Shown here: positions 48,121 through 58,918 of the stretch, one piece after another
Numbering within the stretch: the stretch's first letter is position 1
Layout of the letters: each line of letters opens with the position of its first letter
NCBI GenBank assembly: GCA_026993785.1
Contig: JALWRZ010000007.1
Coordinates: 1-64,000 of the forward strand
DNA: 64,000 nucleotides
Source: DHVE2 group archaeon
Lineage (GTDB): Archaea; Thermoplasmatota; Thermoplasmata; Thermoplasmatales; Aciduliprofundaceae
Direction of reading: 5' to 3'
Notes under the pieces: generated by a model
Seen by the model: only the letters and a program-made list of their open reading frames with translations
Databases searched by the model: none
Told to the model about the DNA's origin: nothing
Translations under genes and position numbers: made by a program

Positions 48121-50594
48121 CTCTTCCTCAGACGTGGATTGAGTATCTCATCGAACGCTCTCCCTACTAGATAGAAGCCCAAGGATATCAGCGTGATAGA
48201 GAAGCCAGGAGGCAATAACCACCACCACGCGTACATGGTCGCTCCTGCAGTCTGTATGCTGTAAAGCATCTGACCCCATGAGACAGCTCTAGGATCTCCT
48301 AGGCCCAGATAGCTAAGCGCTGCCTCTGTAAGGATAGCTCCTGCTACGCCGATGGTCATATAAAGGAAGGCGAAAGGAAGCACATTTGGAAGTATGTGAG
48401 ATACCATTATCCTCCATCTGCTCGCTCCTGCCACCTTGGCTGCATCCACGAATGGCCTGGCCTTCAGAGATAATGTTTGTGCTCTTATAACCCTGGAGAT
48501 TCCTGCCCATCCAAAGACACCTAGTACGAGGATTATATTCCATATACTGGGTCCCAAGATGGAGGTGAGAATAAGCACTATCGGAAGGAAGGGTATGGTT
48601 AGCATGATATCTGCAAATCTCATCATCACCGTATCAACCCATCCACCTCTGTAGCCAGATATGACACCATAGAGAGAGCCAATCATCACTTGCACAAAAG
48701 CTGCGAGGATACCAACAATGAAAGCGACCCTTGCACCATAAACCAGCCATGTCCACAGGTCATGGCCCTTATCATCTGTACCAAGGAAATAGAAGTTTCC
48801 ACTGGGATATCTGCCTGGGGGCAGAGGAAGCTGACTCTCGCCTTTAAGAAGCACAAGTCCTACTGTTTTAGTATCAGCACAATAGTAGCCACCATATATA
48901 TCGAAAGATGCTGTTGTAGCGCGATATCGAGAGCCCTGAAGACTGCCAACGAATATAAACTGGCTTAACTTGCTTCCAGGAGGATAGGGGAATACACCTC
49001 TCTTGCCTTCAGGAGTGTAATAAGAGAATCTACCTATCTCCACATATCCGGATGAGAGATACTGATGGAGATCCAGAATGAGCAGCTTCATATCGCGAGT
49101 TAAGAAGAAGAGTTGGTTGTTCTCCTCCACATAGAGAAGCCGCTTGACATCTGCCGCAGGTATCTTTATGTTTTCAAGCTTGTTTCCTTTTTTATCCACG
49201 AAGTGCTCTTGAATAAAGCCTCTGCTCAACGTCCCTCTGAACTTGTAAAGATAGGAATGTCCCGTAGAGGGATCGTATTTGGTCACGTACACGGTCAGAT
49301 TATCTCCTGCCTTGTATATCTGAGGGGCGGCGTGTATTTCCCCCACCCCGAGAGTCATTGTAAGCCGCTCATCTATTACAGGAATGCCCTTGGAATCTCC
49401 CTTGGCTCGAACCACATACAGCTTGGCTATATTCCCATCCTTCACAGGAAGAAGAATAGGATTACTTCCAAGGTCCTGTGCTGAGGGATAAAATCCTGGA
49501 GGTGCTGTAAGCGTGAAATTGAATTTCTTCTCCATAAGCTTGGGATATACCTGCACAGGCGGCTGACCTGGAATTGGCACAGGATATATCATCTTCCTAT
49601 CGAAACCCTTGTAAAGAATAGTATTATTCTCAGTAGGCACGACTATTATATTTCCATCCTTGTTAGGCGAGGAATCATAAAGGTTACCGTTGAAGAATAG
49701 AAGTGGAGTGTAGATTATCTTATCACTGTATGTTTTATTCATTATGAGCTTCACGCAATTCTCTATGGGTGGTAGATGTGGATCATTAGAGTAGGTATAG
49801 TACTGATAGAAGAGTTGAAGATGATGCTCGTCACCCACCATGATGAATCTCAGGGGATACACCTGCATGGTGTAATTGTAAAGGACAGCACTGGTAAGCT
49901 GTGCCTCAGAGGTTACATCCTCTACAAGCCATTTAGGCTCAAAATTCAGATTTATCACCATATATCTGTTGTAGCTAGAATTCTTAAGGTTATAGATGTC
50001 ATAAATTACCAGATGTTTCTGCGTTGTGAATATTATTTCGCCATCGAAATATGGATTCTGTCCTGGACCATTATAGTGAAGCTGCAGATCCGATGTGGAT
50101 GGAGATGCATATATTAGATGAGTGATATTCTCATCACTGCCTATTCCTTTTATGGAATCCAATGTGAGAGTGAAATTCAGATTCGTTGTTTCCCACGGTT
50201 TCATATTTGCAACGCTTTTGTTCAATGCAGTCCCCACCAGTGCAGGATTTTGTACATAAATTCCCTCTATGGAAGTACCGTGATTAAGAAGGATCCAATC
50301 TCCTCCTGTCATAAGGTTGGGAGCATAGAGCTGTGTGTATCCTATAGCCATACCATAGATATTCTGAGATACATCGAATGCATATAAGTATGCTTTAAGC
50401 GCATCCTGCGGAGGAGCCTCAAAATCAGGGGTATAGGGGGTTAATATGGGTGCGGCCACCGCCAGAAAAGCAAAGAAAAGTATCAATGCCAGGCCTGCGA
50501 TTCCAAATTTACTCTGGCTGTAAAGCTTCCACCCGTTTTTAAGACTCCTAACCATGTGCCTTCGAATTTCTTCCCATCTTGATATCTCTGGCAT
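48117..50594 (-). CDS. Oligo/dipeptide ABC permease (OppC/DppC-like) with very large extracytoplasmic insertion
   Basis: N-terminal TM1 then ~535 residues before LGTDDKGHDLWTWLVYGARVAFIVG; C-term permease core GWAGISRVIRAQTLSLKARPFVDAAKVAGAS. Confidence 0.88.
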   Translation of the reverse strand: MPEISRWEEIRRHMVRSLKNGWKLYSQSKFGIAGLALILFFAFLAVAAPILTPYTPDFEAPPQDALKAYLYAFDVSQNIYGMAIGYTQLYAPNLMTGGDWILLNHGTSIEGIYVQNPALVGTALNKSVANMKPWETTNLNFTLTLDSIKGIGSDENITHLIYASPSTSDLQLHYNGPGQNPYFDGEIIFTTQKHLVIYDIYNLKNSSYNRYMVINLNFEPKWLVEDVTSEAQLTSAVLYNYTMQVYPLRFIMVGDEHHLQLFYQYYTYSNDPHLPPIENCVKLIMNKTYSDKIIYTPLLFFNGNLYDSSPNKDGNIIVVPTENNTILYKGFDRKMIYPVPIPGQPPVQVYPKLMEKKFNFTLTAPPGFYPSAQDLGSNPILLPVKDGNIAKLYVVRAKGDSKGIPVIDERLTMTLGVGEIHAAPQIYKAGDNLTVYVTKYDPSTGHSYLYKFRGTLSRGFIQEHFVDKKGNKLENIKIPAADVKRLLYVEENNQLFFLTRDMKLLILDLHQYLSSGYVEIGRFSYYTPEGKRGVFPYPPGSKLSQFIFVGSLQGSRYRATTASFDIYGGYYCADTKTVGLVLLKGESQLPLPPGRYPSGNFYFLGTDDKGHDLWTWLVYGARVAFIVGILAAFVQVMIGSLYGVISGYRGGWVDTVMMRFADIMLTIPFLPIVLILTSILGPSIWNIILVLGVFGWAGISRVIRAQTLSLKARPFVDAAKVAGASRWRIMVSHILPNVLPFAFLYMTIGVAGAILTEAALSYLGLGDPRAVSWGQMLYSIQTAGATMYAWWWLLPPGFSITLISLGFYLVGRAFDEILNPRLRKR

Positions 50595-50606
50595 TTTTTC
50601 ACCTCC

Positions 50607-52010
50607 TTATTGAAGCCTCACTCTCGGGTCTAGGAACCCATAAAGGATATCTGCAATTATATTCCCGATTATAACCAACAGTGATATGATGTACAGCGAT
50701 GCCCCTGCCAGGAAGAAGTCCTGGGTAGTAAGGGCTGTAAGATAGGTGTAGCCAACACCATAGTAGGAGAAGATCTGTTCGAGGATAACTGCACCACCTA
50801 TGGAATAGCTGAATGCAAGCACAAAGGATGTGACTATTGGAAGCATAGCATTCCTTCTTGCATGCTTATTTCTTACAACTTTCTCTGGCAACCCCTTGGC
50901 CTTAGCCGTGAGGATATAATCCTCACCCATGGTTTCAAGCATAGAAGTTCTCTGCAAGAGAATTACACCAGCCATTCCTAGCAGGAGAATTACGAGAAGT
51001 GGGAGAATAAGGTGCCATCCATAATCCACTATAGGATATATTGGGTTTCCAGGGCAAATTCCAAGCTTAGCACACGTACTCCCAGGTCCTGTCAAGTTGC
51101 CACTGGCGTATCCCCCTATTGGTGTCCAGCCTAAGGTATAGGAGAATATCCAGATGAACACCAGGCCTAACCAGAAGGATGGCATGTTATAGAAGAATAA
51201 GCTCGTACCTATAGCCACACCCTCAGCTACTCCACCTCTTCTCCAGGCGATATATGTGCCTATAGGTATGCCTATAAGATACACCAGTATGGTGGCTGTA
51301 CCAAACCAGAGCAATGTTCTCGGTATTCTATCCGCCAGAATTTCCCTGACTGGCTGATTAGTCCTTATAGATATTCCAAAATTGAAAGTGAACATATCCT
51401 TGATAAATTCCACATATCTCACATATAGCGGAGTATCTACTACATACATCATAGCGATGTTGAGATCCTGGGGTATCTGGGCATTTTGTTTGGAGAAGTT
51501 TAGGAGAACATAGGTATATCTTTTGGGCAGAACTCCTGCAGTTTGAATAGCTCTACCCACCAGGCTGGAATAATCTGCCCATTTGTACTTTGCAGTTGAT
51601 TCCTCATTTAAGGATATCTCATTTACCGGCACTTTCTTAGCCGAAGAGAATATGTAAATGCTCACACCATATTTGCTTATGTTGAAATTGAAAACCACTG
51701 CTCTCGGATGTCGTTGAAAATCTATGAGATGATAGTAATAGGTACACGTAGGATCCGCCCCATCCAGTTGTGAATTAGGTATAAGTTTAAAATCGCTGGC
51801 CGTTAAGTAACCATGATGCTCCTCCGCCAATCCGAACTGCACGGCCATTTTAGCAATGTCGCCAGGATTTAAATTTGGATTTGCGTAAAATGGATCCGTG
51901 GGATCTCCTGGCATGGCTTCGAACAATGCCCACACTATGCTTGTCACTACAAAGAGGGTGATGACTGCCTGGATAAGTCTTTTTACAACATAAGGTCCCA
52001 AGCCTGCCAT
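50607..52010 (-). CDS. Oligo/dipeptide ABC permease (OppB/DppB-like) with extended extracytoplasmic loop
   Basis: GPYVVKRLIQAVITLFVVTSIVWALFEAMPGDPTDPF; TSMLETMGEDYILTAKAKGLPEKVV. Confidence 0.9.
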   Translation of the reverse strand: MAGLGPYVVKRLIQAVITLFVVTSIVWALFEAMPGDPTDPFYANPNLNPGDIAKMAVQFGLAEEHHGYLTASDFKLIPNSQLDGADPTCTYYYHLIDFQRHPRAVVFNFNISKYGVSIYIFSSAKKVPVNEISLNEESTAKYKWADYSSLVGRAIQTAGVLPKRYTYVLLNFSKQNAQIPQDLNIAMMYVVDTPLYVRYVEFIKDMFTFNFGISIRTNQPVREILADRIPRTLLWFGTATILVYLIGIPIGTYIAWRRGGVAEGVAIGTSLFFYNMPSFWLGLVFIWIFSYTLGWTPIGGYASGNLTGPGSTCAKLGICPGNPIYPIVDYGWHLILPLLVILLLGMAGVILLQRTSMLETMGEDYILTAKAKGLPEKVVRNKHARRNAMLPIVTSFVLAFSYSIGGAVILEQIFSYYGVGYTYLTALTTQDFFLAGASLYIISLLVIIGNIIADILYGFLDPRVRLQ

Positions 52011-52229
52011 AATTTATCACCTGCCACTGCCACCTATAACATAATCATACATTTAAACTTTACTGAAATTCAGATGTACATTATCCTTGACAGCATTACG
52101 ATATTTGCATTATTTCACAAGGAATTTTTGATATTTCAATATTTCGCGCCGAGATAATTTTTTGCATTTTCCTGCATATTTCCTTTAGAAAGGGAAAAAG
52201 ATAATAAACAGGGATGGGAATTACCCATC

Positions 52230-53459
52230 ATGAAGGAATACTTCACCATGGACGATTTTGAATTTGAGGACAAAACAGTTTTGGTAAGGGTGGATGTGAA
52301 TTCCCCAATAGATCCGGTGTCTGGAATCATTCTTGATTACTCTCGATTTGAAGCTCATAGACAAACATTGAAAGAGCTTAAAAATTCAAAGGTAGTGGTT
52401 CTCGCGCATCAAAGTCGCCCAGGAAAAAGGGATTTTCTGCCGCTTAGACCTCATGCCATGGTGCTTACTAAGATTCTGGGGAGGAGAGTAAGGTTCGTGC
52501 CGGATCTTTTCTGCGATTATGCCCTGGAGGCCATTCAGAATATGAAAAGTGGAGAGTACATTATGCTTCAGAATACTCGATTTTACTCTGAGGAATACTG
52601 TCTCAAAAATAACCCTGAGAATACCCATATTGTGAAGGAACTTTCCAAGGTTGCCGATTATTTCATTAACGATGCCTTTGCTGCCGCGCATAGAAAACAG
52701 GCAACTCTGGTGGGATTTAAAAAGAAAATGCCCATGATTGCAGGGAGACTTATGGAGAGGGAGATAACCATGCTCAACAGATTTTTGAAGCTCCAGAGAA
52801 AACCCAAAATTGCTATTCTAGGCGGAGCAAAGGTGGAAGATTCGCTGAAAGTTGCCAAAAGCTTTGCGGAGAGAAATATCGTGGATAAGATACTCACAGG
52901 AGGCGTAGTTTCTATTTTCTTTCTTCTGGCAAAGGGGTATAATTTGGGAAAGGGAACTGAGGAATTTGTGAAGAAAAACTATGAGGATTACGAGAAACTG
53001 ATATCTCTTTCGCAGGAACTTCTTGAAAAATATCCTGAGATCATTGAATTACCGGTGGATGTTGTGGTTAACGCCGAGGGAAAAAGAAAAGGTATGCCCC
53101 TGGAGCATTTGCCTTCCCCTTATCCCATATATGACATAGGTCTTGATACTGCTATAATGTACAGAAATATGCTAAAGGACGCAAAGGCAATAATCGTGAA
53201 TGGCCCAATGGGGGTATTTGAGCTGCCAGAGTTCTCCTTGGGTACTGTGGAGGTGTTCAGAGGGATAGTTAATAACAGCGCCCTAAAAATTGCAGGTGGA
53301 GGACACACTATAGCGGCTATTGAGAAGCTCGGAATCGCCAAGTATTTTGATCACATCAGCACAGGAGGTGGTGCGCTGATTACATTCCTCTCCGGGGAGG
53401 AAATGCCGGCGATTGAAGCGCTCAAAGAATCCTACAGACACTTCTCACATCTGAAATAA
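52230..53459 (+). CDS. pgk: Phosphoglycerate kinase
   Basis: KTVLVRVDVNSPID; LAHQSRPGKRDF; NDAFAAAHRKQATLVGF; ILGGAKVEDSLKV; GGGHTIAAIEKLG. Confidence 0.95.
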   Translation: MKEYFTMDDFEFEDKTVLVRVDVNSPIDPVSGIILDYSRFEAHRQTLKELKNSKVVVLAHQSRPGKRDFLPLRPHAMVLTKILGRRVRFVPDLFCDYALEAIQNMKSGEYIMLQNTRFYSEEYCLKNNPENTHIVKELSKVADYFINDAFAAAHRKQATLVGFKKKMPMIAGRLMEREITMLNRFLKLQRKPKIAILGGAKVEDSLKVAKSFAERNIVDKILTGGVVSIFFLLAKGYNLGKGTEEFVKKNYEDYEKLISLSQELLEKYPEIIELPVDVVVNAEGKRKGMPLEHLPSPYPIYDIGLDTAIMYRNMLKDAKAIIVNGPMGVFELPEFSLGTVEVFRGIVNNSALKIAGGGHTIAAIEKLGIAKYFDHISTGGGALITFLSGEEMPAIEALKESYRHFSHLK

Positions 53460-54206
53460 CTTTTTCTTTTTAAAGTAGTAAATCATGATAAGGGCTACGG
53501 CAAGCATAAGAAGCAGAGAATAATAATATCCGTATTCCCACCTTATCTCTGGCATATTTCTGAAATTCATCCCGTAGATTCCTGTTATCAGGGTGAGGGG
53601 CATCATAATCGTTGCTATAATAGTGAGAACATTCATGCTTTTGTTTATCCTTGCTGATAAGGTGTTCTGCATAAGCTGAATAGCCACTGTGGTGGCATCT
53701 ATAAGATATTCTACTCCGTAGATCATCTCATTAATATCCCGAAGAATCACATCTACCCTGGGAGGAAGTATCTTCTGATCCCGCAAACTCTCTATAACAT
53801 TCCTTATTTTGAAATAATCCCTGTGCATCTGAAACACTATCTTCTTTATGGCAAGTATTTTTCTCACCAACGAGGAGGAATATTCCGTTATCGCCAGATT
53901 TTGCATCTTCTCTATTTTGTTCTCTATTTTATCTATCACCTTATATTCATGCTGCATTATGCTCCATATCACCTCCTCTGGGGAATCTCTTCGTACCAGC
54001 GTTCTCTTTATGATTTCCAAAGCCTCCTCTGAGGCCTTAACCCTTATCTCCTCACCTTCCCACTCAACGGCCACCATATACCTTTTCATCTCCTTATCAA
54101 AATTGTGAATTGGAAAAATCACGGTATATTTTTCTCCAACTTTTTTTATAATATTTACCTCTTTTATTTCCTCGCTTACAAGTTGAAGCATAATAAAAGA
54201 AAGCAC
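53445..54206 (-). CDS. CorA-family divalent cation transporter
   Basis: C-terminal MNVLTIIATIMMPLTLITGIYGMNFRNMPEI (GMN motif) plus second TM. Confidence 0.93.
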   Translation of the reverse strand: MLSFIMLQLVSEEIKEVNIIKKVGEKYTVIFPIHNFDKEMKRYMVAVEWEGEEIRVKASEEALEIIKRTLVRRDSPEEVIWSIMQHEYKVIDKIENKIEKMQNLAITEYSSSLVRKILAIKKIVFQMHRDYFKIRNVIESLRDQKILPPRVDVILRDINEMIYGVEYLIDATTVAIQLMQNTLSARINKSMNVLTIIATIMMPLTLITGIYGMNFRNMPEIRWEYGYYYSLLLMLAVALIMIYYFKKKKLFQM

Positions 54207-54288
54207 GGGGAGATATATAAATCTGTTCCTGTGCAGCGCAGCAAAAATCTAAAAGTTTTTATATGTAGAATTTCATACACTTTCATAG

Positions 54289-55428
54289 GTGGTTAAGATG
54301 AAATCCCTTATCAAGGAGGCTTTGGCTAGAGCGGAGGTTAGAGCTACACAGCTCCCCACCCCGACCCCCACAGGGGATATAGTTATGGAAACCCAAGAGG
54401 ATAAGGAGCTTGAAGAAGTTCTTAAGGGTTTAAAGACAAATATAAAAATCGTGGGATGTGGAGGAGCTGGAAGCAATACCATCACGAGAATAATGGAAGA
54501 AGGGATATATGGCTCGGTAGAGCTTATAGCGGCCAACACCGATGCACAACATCTTCTTATCACCCATGCAAATCGTAAGATTCTTCTTGGCAAGAGAATA
54601 ACTCGAGGCCTTGGGGCCGGTGCGCTCCCGCAGATTGGTGAGGAGGCCGCCAGAGAGGCTGAGGATAAAATACGGGAAGTTCTTCAAGGTGCGGATATGG
54701 TATTTATAACCTGTGGACTAGGCGGCGGAACTGGCACAGGAAGCGCGCCTGTGGTGGCGCAAATTGCCAAGGAGCTAGGTGCACTTACTATTGCGATTTG
54801 CACCTTACCTTTCACCGCCGAAGGCAGAGCTAGATATGAAAATGCCATGTGGGGCCTTGAAAAACTTAGGGATGCTGCAGATACAGTAATAACGATACCC
54901 AACGATAAGCTGTTAGAGCTTGTGCCCAGATTACCCCTTACTCAGGCTTTCAAGTTTGCGGATGAAGTTCTGATGCGTGCCATAAAGGGTCTTACCGAGA
55001 TGATAACCAAACCTGGGCTCGTGAACCTTGATTTCAATGACCTTAAGACAGTGATGAAAGGTGGAGGCGTAGCAATGATAGGTTTGGGAGAGAGTGAAGG
55101 AGCCGGCGACGAGAGAGCATTGGAGGCTTTGGAAGATGCTATAAATTCACCGCTTCTTGAAGTGGATATCTCCAGCGCTACCGGGGTGCTTGTAAATGTG
55201 GTGGGTAGCCCCGATATGACAATCAGCGAGGCGGAGAGGGCTGTGGAGGAGCTTCATAAGAAGGTTGCCAAGAACGCCAGAATTATCTGGGGCTGCGCTA
55301 TTGACCCAACCTATGACCGTCGCATATCGGTGCTTGTGGTAGCCACAGGGGTAAAAAGCAAGCAAATCCACGGAAAACTTACGGAAGAGGAGCTAAAGGC
55401 GCAGTATGGTGTAGATGTTATCCGCTGA
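54289..55428 (+). CDS. ftsZ: Cell division protein FtsZ
   Basis: [55 protein letters not shown]. Confidence 0.97.
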   Translation: MVKMKSLIKEALARAEVRATQLPTPTPTGDIVMETQEDKELEEVLKGLKTNIKIVGCGGAGSNTITRIMEEGIYGSVELIAANTDAQHLLITHANRKILLGKRITRGLGAGALPQIGEEAAREAEDKIREVLQGADMVFITCGLGGGTGTGSAPVVAQIAKELGALTIAICTLPFTAEGRARYENAMWGLEKLRDAADTVITIPNDKLLELVPRLPLTQAFKFADEVLMRAIKGLTEMITKPGLVNLDFNDLKTVMKGGGVAMIGLGESEGAGDERALEALEDAINSPLLEVDISSATGVLVNVVGSPDMTISEAERAVEELHKKVAKNARIIWGCAIDPTYDRRISVLVVATGVKSKQIHGKLTEEELKAQYGVDVIR

Positions 55429-56065
55429 AATCATTGAGGAGAGGGAACGATTATTACACGGGATCAAAAATCTTCAAATCGCCTTTTTAATTGAGATTAT
55501 AGTTGGGATCGTAGCTATTCCATCCTCTCTTTTTAAGCTTTTTACCTTCCTTGGTGGGGGCCATCTACCATTTATAGGAATGCAGTGGAGTGCCTATTTT
55601 TTTATAAATTCAATAATCTCCCTTATTGGTGGGATAATAATCTTTTATTTTCTTTACAGGGGGTTTGAAAATATTAAGGAGAGTATTACCACTACATCTA
55701 TCGGTACCTGGGGAGCGGTTCTAAAGCTTATAGCTCTAATTATCTCCTTTCTTCTCACAATTTTCTTAATATCCTATCTTCCCCGGCTTATGGGCGGAAG
55801 CATTCAGATGGAAAATATAATTCAGGTAAGTATAGCCAGCTCTGTAACAGCTATTATAGGATTAGTCGGCGGAATTTTGATTGCCATTGCCCTCTATCAC
55901 ATAGGGGACGAGTATAATGAAAGCTTAGTTACCGTGGGTGGGATCCTCTACATCTTCCTTGCCTGGATTGCCGCCATACTCCTCTTTATAGGTTTAAAGA
56001 ATGTGGAGAAAAAGGCTCTTAGAGGCAAGCCAGGTATTTTGCCTCCACCGCCGCCACCTTTTTGA
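55415..56065 (+). CDS. Multi-TM membrane protein (DUF973-like) with proline-rich C-terminus
   Basis: Five or so hydrophobic segments; C-term KALRGKPGILPPPPPPF; start overlaps the ftsZ stop by 14 nt. Confidence 0.65.
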   Translation: MLSAEIIEERERLLHGIKNLQIAFLIEIIVGIVAIPSSLFKLFTFLGGGHLPFIGMQWSAYFFINSIISLIGGIIIFYFLYRGFENIKESITTTSIGTWGAVLKLIALIISFLLTIFLISYLPRLMGGSIQMENIIQVSIASSVTAIIGLVGGILIAIALYHIGDEYNESLVTVGGILYIFLAWIAAILLFIGLKNVEKKALRGKPGILPPPPPPF

Positions 56066-56164
56066 TTTTATTGATGCCCTTATGATTTCTCCTCTTTAGT
56101 GAAAAAGCAGAGATAAGAAAAATTTTTAAATAACACCTCTCTTTTTTCATCCCGGTGATGATTT

Positions 56165-57619
56165 ATGTGGAACGGTCCTCTAAAAAAACTGGATAATTTT
56201 CGCTGGGAGATACCAAAGGATTACAAAAGGGGGATGCGCGTACCGGGTATAATATTCGCATCGGGGCATATGATAGAGCAAATAAAGAAAGACAACGCGC
56301 CCGAGCAGGTAGCCAATGTGGCTACGCTTCCAGGAATCGTGAAGGCCAGCATGGCCATGCCCGATATACACTGGGGCTATGGCTTTCCCATAGGAGGAGT
56401 GGCCGCTTTCAGTGAGGAGGATGGGATAATCTCTCCAGGTGGTGTAGGCTACGATATAAATTGCGGTGTGAGGCTTCTGGTCACCAATTTGGAAGAGAAG
56501 GATGTGCGCCCCAAGTTGAAAGAGCTGGTAGATGCCATATTTGTTAATGTTCCCTCGGGCGTTGGAGAGAAGGGCAAACTAAGATTGAGTTTTAGCGAAT
56601 TAAACGAAGTTCTGGATTTTGGGGCAAAATGGGCGGTGGAACATGGATATGGCTGGCAAGAGGATCTGGAGAGAATAGAGGAGGGGGGAAGCATAAAATA
56701 TGCGAACCATGAGAAGGTGAGCGAGAAAGCGAAAAGGAGGGGTGCACCACAGCTTGGAACTCTTGGTGCCGGGAACCACTTTCTGGAGGTGCAGAGGGTT
56801 GAGAAAATTTTTATCCCGGAGATTGCGAAGAAGTTTGGAATAACCCATGAAGGTCAGATAACCGTGATGATCCACACCGGTTCCCGGGGTCTCGGGCATC
56901 AGGTGGCCAGTGATTATATACGCGTGATGGAGCAGGCAGCCAGGAAATATGGGATAAAACTTGTGGATCCGCAGCTTGCCTGTGCTCCCATTAAGAGCAA
57001 GGAAGCGGAGGATTACTTTGCAGCCATGAGCGCCGCGGCCAATTTCGGTTTCACCAACAGACAACTCATCACTCATTGGGTTAGAGAATCCTTCGGCAAG
57101 GTGTTCGGCGAGGATCCTGAGGATCTGGGAATGCATCTTGTTTATGGGGTTGCACATAATATAGCGAAGTTAGAAGAGCATATAGTGGATGGAAAGAGAA
57201 TGAGGGTTTATGTGCACAGAAAGGGCGCCACGAGGGCGTTTGCAGCAGGGAGGAGCGAGTTATCCTCGCTATATCGCGATGTTGGGCAGCCGGTTCTAAT
57301 CCCCGGTGACATGGGCACCGCATCCTACGTTCTTGTGGGCACCCAGAGGGCCATGGAGGAAACCTTCGGCTCCACATGTCATGGTGCAGGTCGAGTGATG
57401 AGCCGCCATGCTGCGCTTCGCAGATTTAGAGGCGAGGAGATTAAGAGGCAGCTATGGGAGAAGAAGCGCATCTATGTGAGAAGCGCAAGCAATAGAGTTG
57501 CGGCGGAGGAGGCCCCTGACGCTTACAAAGATGTGAACGAAGTTGTTCGTGCTGTAGAAGGTGCAGGAATATCAAGAATAGTGGCCAAGATGGTGCCCTT
57601 GGGTGTGGTGAAAGGCTAA
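56165..57619 (+). CDS. rtcB: RtcB tRNA-splicing ligase, no intein
   Basis: [59 protein letters not shown]. Confidence 0.97.
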   Translation: MWNGPLKKLDNFRWEIPKDYKRGMRVPGIIFASGHMIEQIKKDNAPEQVANVATLPGIVKASMAMPDIHWGYGFPIGGVAAFSEEDGIISPGGVGYDINCGVRLLVTNLEEKDVRPKLKELVDAIFVNVPSGVGEKGKLRLSFSELNEVLDFGAKWAVEHGYGWQEDLERIEEGGSIKYANHEKVSEKAKRRGAPQLGTLGAGNHFLEVQRVEKIFIPEIAKKFGITHEGQITVMIHTGSRGLGHQVASDYIRVMEQAARKYGIKLVDPQLACAPIKSKEAEDYFAAMSAAANFGFTNRQLITHWVRESFGKVFGEDPEDLGMHLVYGVAHNIAKLEEHIVDGKRMRVYVHRKGATRAFAAGRSELSSLYRDVGQPVLIPGDMGTASYVLVGTQRAMEETFGSTCHGAGRVMSRHAALRRFRGEEIKRQLWEKKRIYVRSASNRVAAEEAPDAYKDVNEVVRAVEGAGISRIVAKMVPLGVVKG

Positions 57620-57627
57620 TTCTCTAT

Positions 57628-58806
57628 CTATCTTTCTCTCAAAATATAGATGAGAACGAGAACGGTAGATAGGGCAAATAGGGATGAGAAAATCAGAGGA
57701 GAGAAATCCCCGCAGTAGGAGATTAAAAGCGCAGTGAGTATGGATAGAGGTATTGTGGTGAATCTCCATATGGTAGAAATCGTGGAGAATATTGTGCCTC
57801 TATATTCCTGGGGCACCGCGGGTAAAAGCAGGGGACGATAGCCCATATGCCATAGGGGCCAGAGGAAATAGGAAAGGATATAGAACACAATAAATATGGG
57901 AAAGAGAGAATCACGTTGCAGGAAAATACTGCTAATATACACCGCCGCAGCTCCTATGCCCAAGGAGAGCATTGCAATATAAGGCAGATTTTTCCATATT
58001 CTTCGGGGAAGCATGCTCTTGGTGAAGGAAGACAGAAATTCTATAAAGCTTCCCAGGGCGGATACAAGCACTATGATAATAACTCCTTCTCCAAAATGAT
58101 TTATGATGAGATTATCCGAAACTATTCCAGACATCATAAATACACTCATTTGAGCCAATATCCCGACCAGAATAAGGGGAAGAAGTGTGGAGGAAATCTT
58201 CAATTTCTTTCTCTCCCTGTATACCGGTAAATCTGGTAGAGCAAGATAAACAAAGAGGATATAAACGGGTGATATAGCTGCCATGGCGAGATAGTAGAAT
58301 CGCATTCCCTGAAGCTGCGGTACCATGAGAAAATATAGAAAAGCGCCCAAATATGTTAGGAGCGCAGTAATCGAGGGTAATAACCAGTGCCACACATAAA
58401 CATCCTCCAGGGCATCGGAGGGATATATTTCCTTTTCATAAACGCTATAAGCGAAGGTGAAAAGTATCGCTGTAGAGAAAAGGATGCGCCCTATTAAGAT
58501 AATCGCGGGGGACCAGGCTACACCGTATATAAAATAACTTACTCCCCAGAGAGCCTCCGCGACCATTACAAAATATTTGGCATTGAGATGCCTGTCAGAA
58601 AGGTAACCCAATGGAGGAATGAGAAGAGCTGTTAAAAAGGAAGAGACGCTTATTATGGCTCCAACTTCCACCACAGAATAGCCAAGTTTGAATAGATAGG
58701 CATTAAATATTACGAAGCCTACTAGGGAGGGAGAAGTAAGAGAGTAGTAGATCATAAGGTTCTTTGCTCCCCGGGGAAGAGAGCTGAACTTCTTGATATT
58801 CACCAT
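57628..58806 (-). CDS. Major facilitator superfamily transporter
   Basis: ~12 TM pattern; GYSVVEVGAIISVSSFLTALLIPPLGYLSDRHLN. Confidence 0.85.
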   Translation of the reverse strand: MVNIKKFSSLPRGAKNLMIYYSLTSPSLVGFVIFNAYLFKLGYSVVEVGAIISVSSFLTALLIPPLGYLSDRHLNAKYFVMVAEALWGVSYFIYGVAWSPAIILIGRILFSTAILFTFAYSVYEKEIYPSDALEDVYVWHWLLPSITALLTYLGAFLYFLMVPQLQGMRFYYLAMAAISPVYILFVYLALPDLPVYRERKKLKISSTLLPLILVGILAQMSVFMMSGIVSDNLIINHFGEGVIIIVLVSALGSFIEFLSSFTKSMLPRRIWKNLPYIAMLSLGIGAAAVYISSIFLQRDSLFPIFIVFYILSYFLWPLWHMGYRPLLLPAVPQEYRGTIFSTISTIWRFTTIPLSILTALLISYCGDFSPLIFSSLFALSTVLVLIYILRER

Positions 58807-58918
58807 CCCCTATGGATTTTTAATAATTAAACCTTTTTAGCAAAGATTATGCATCCACGCTCCTACTTTGAATTTTTCTTAAGGAATCTTTTTATAATTC
58901 CTGGAGATATCATCAACC

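Noticed and set aside
52011-52229. Search for a tRNA or small RNA in the pgk/oppB intergenic gap
   Set aside because: AT-rich with no cloverleaf or conserved tRNA motifs; probably divergent promoters
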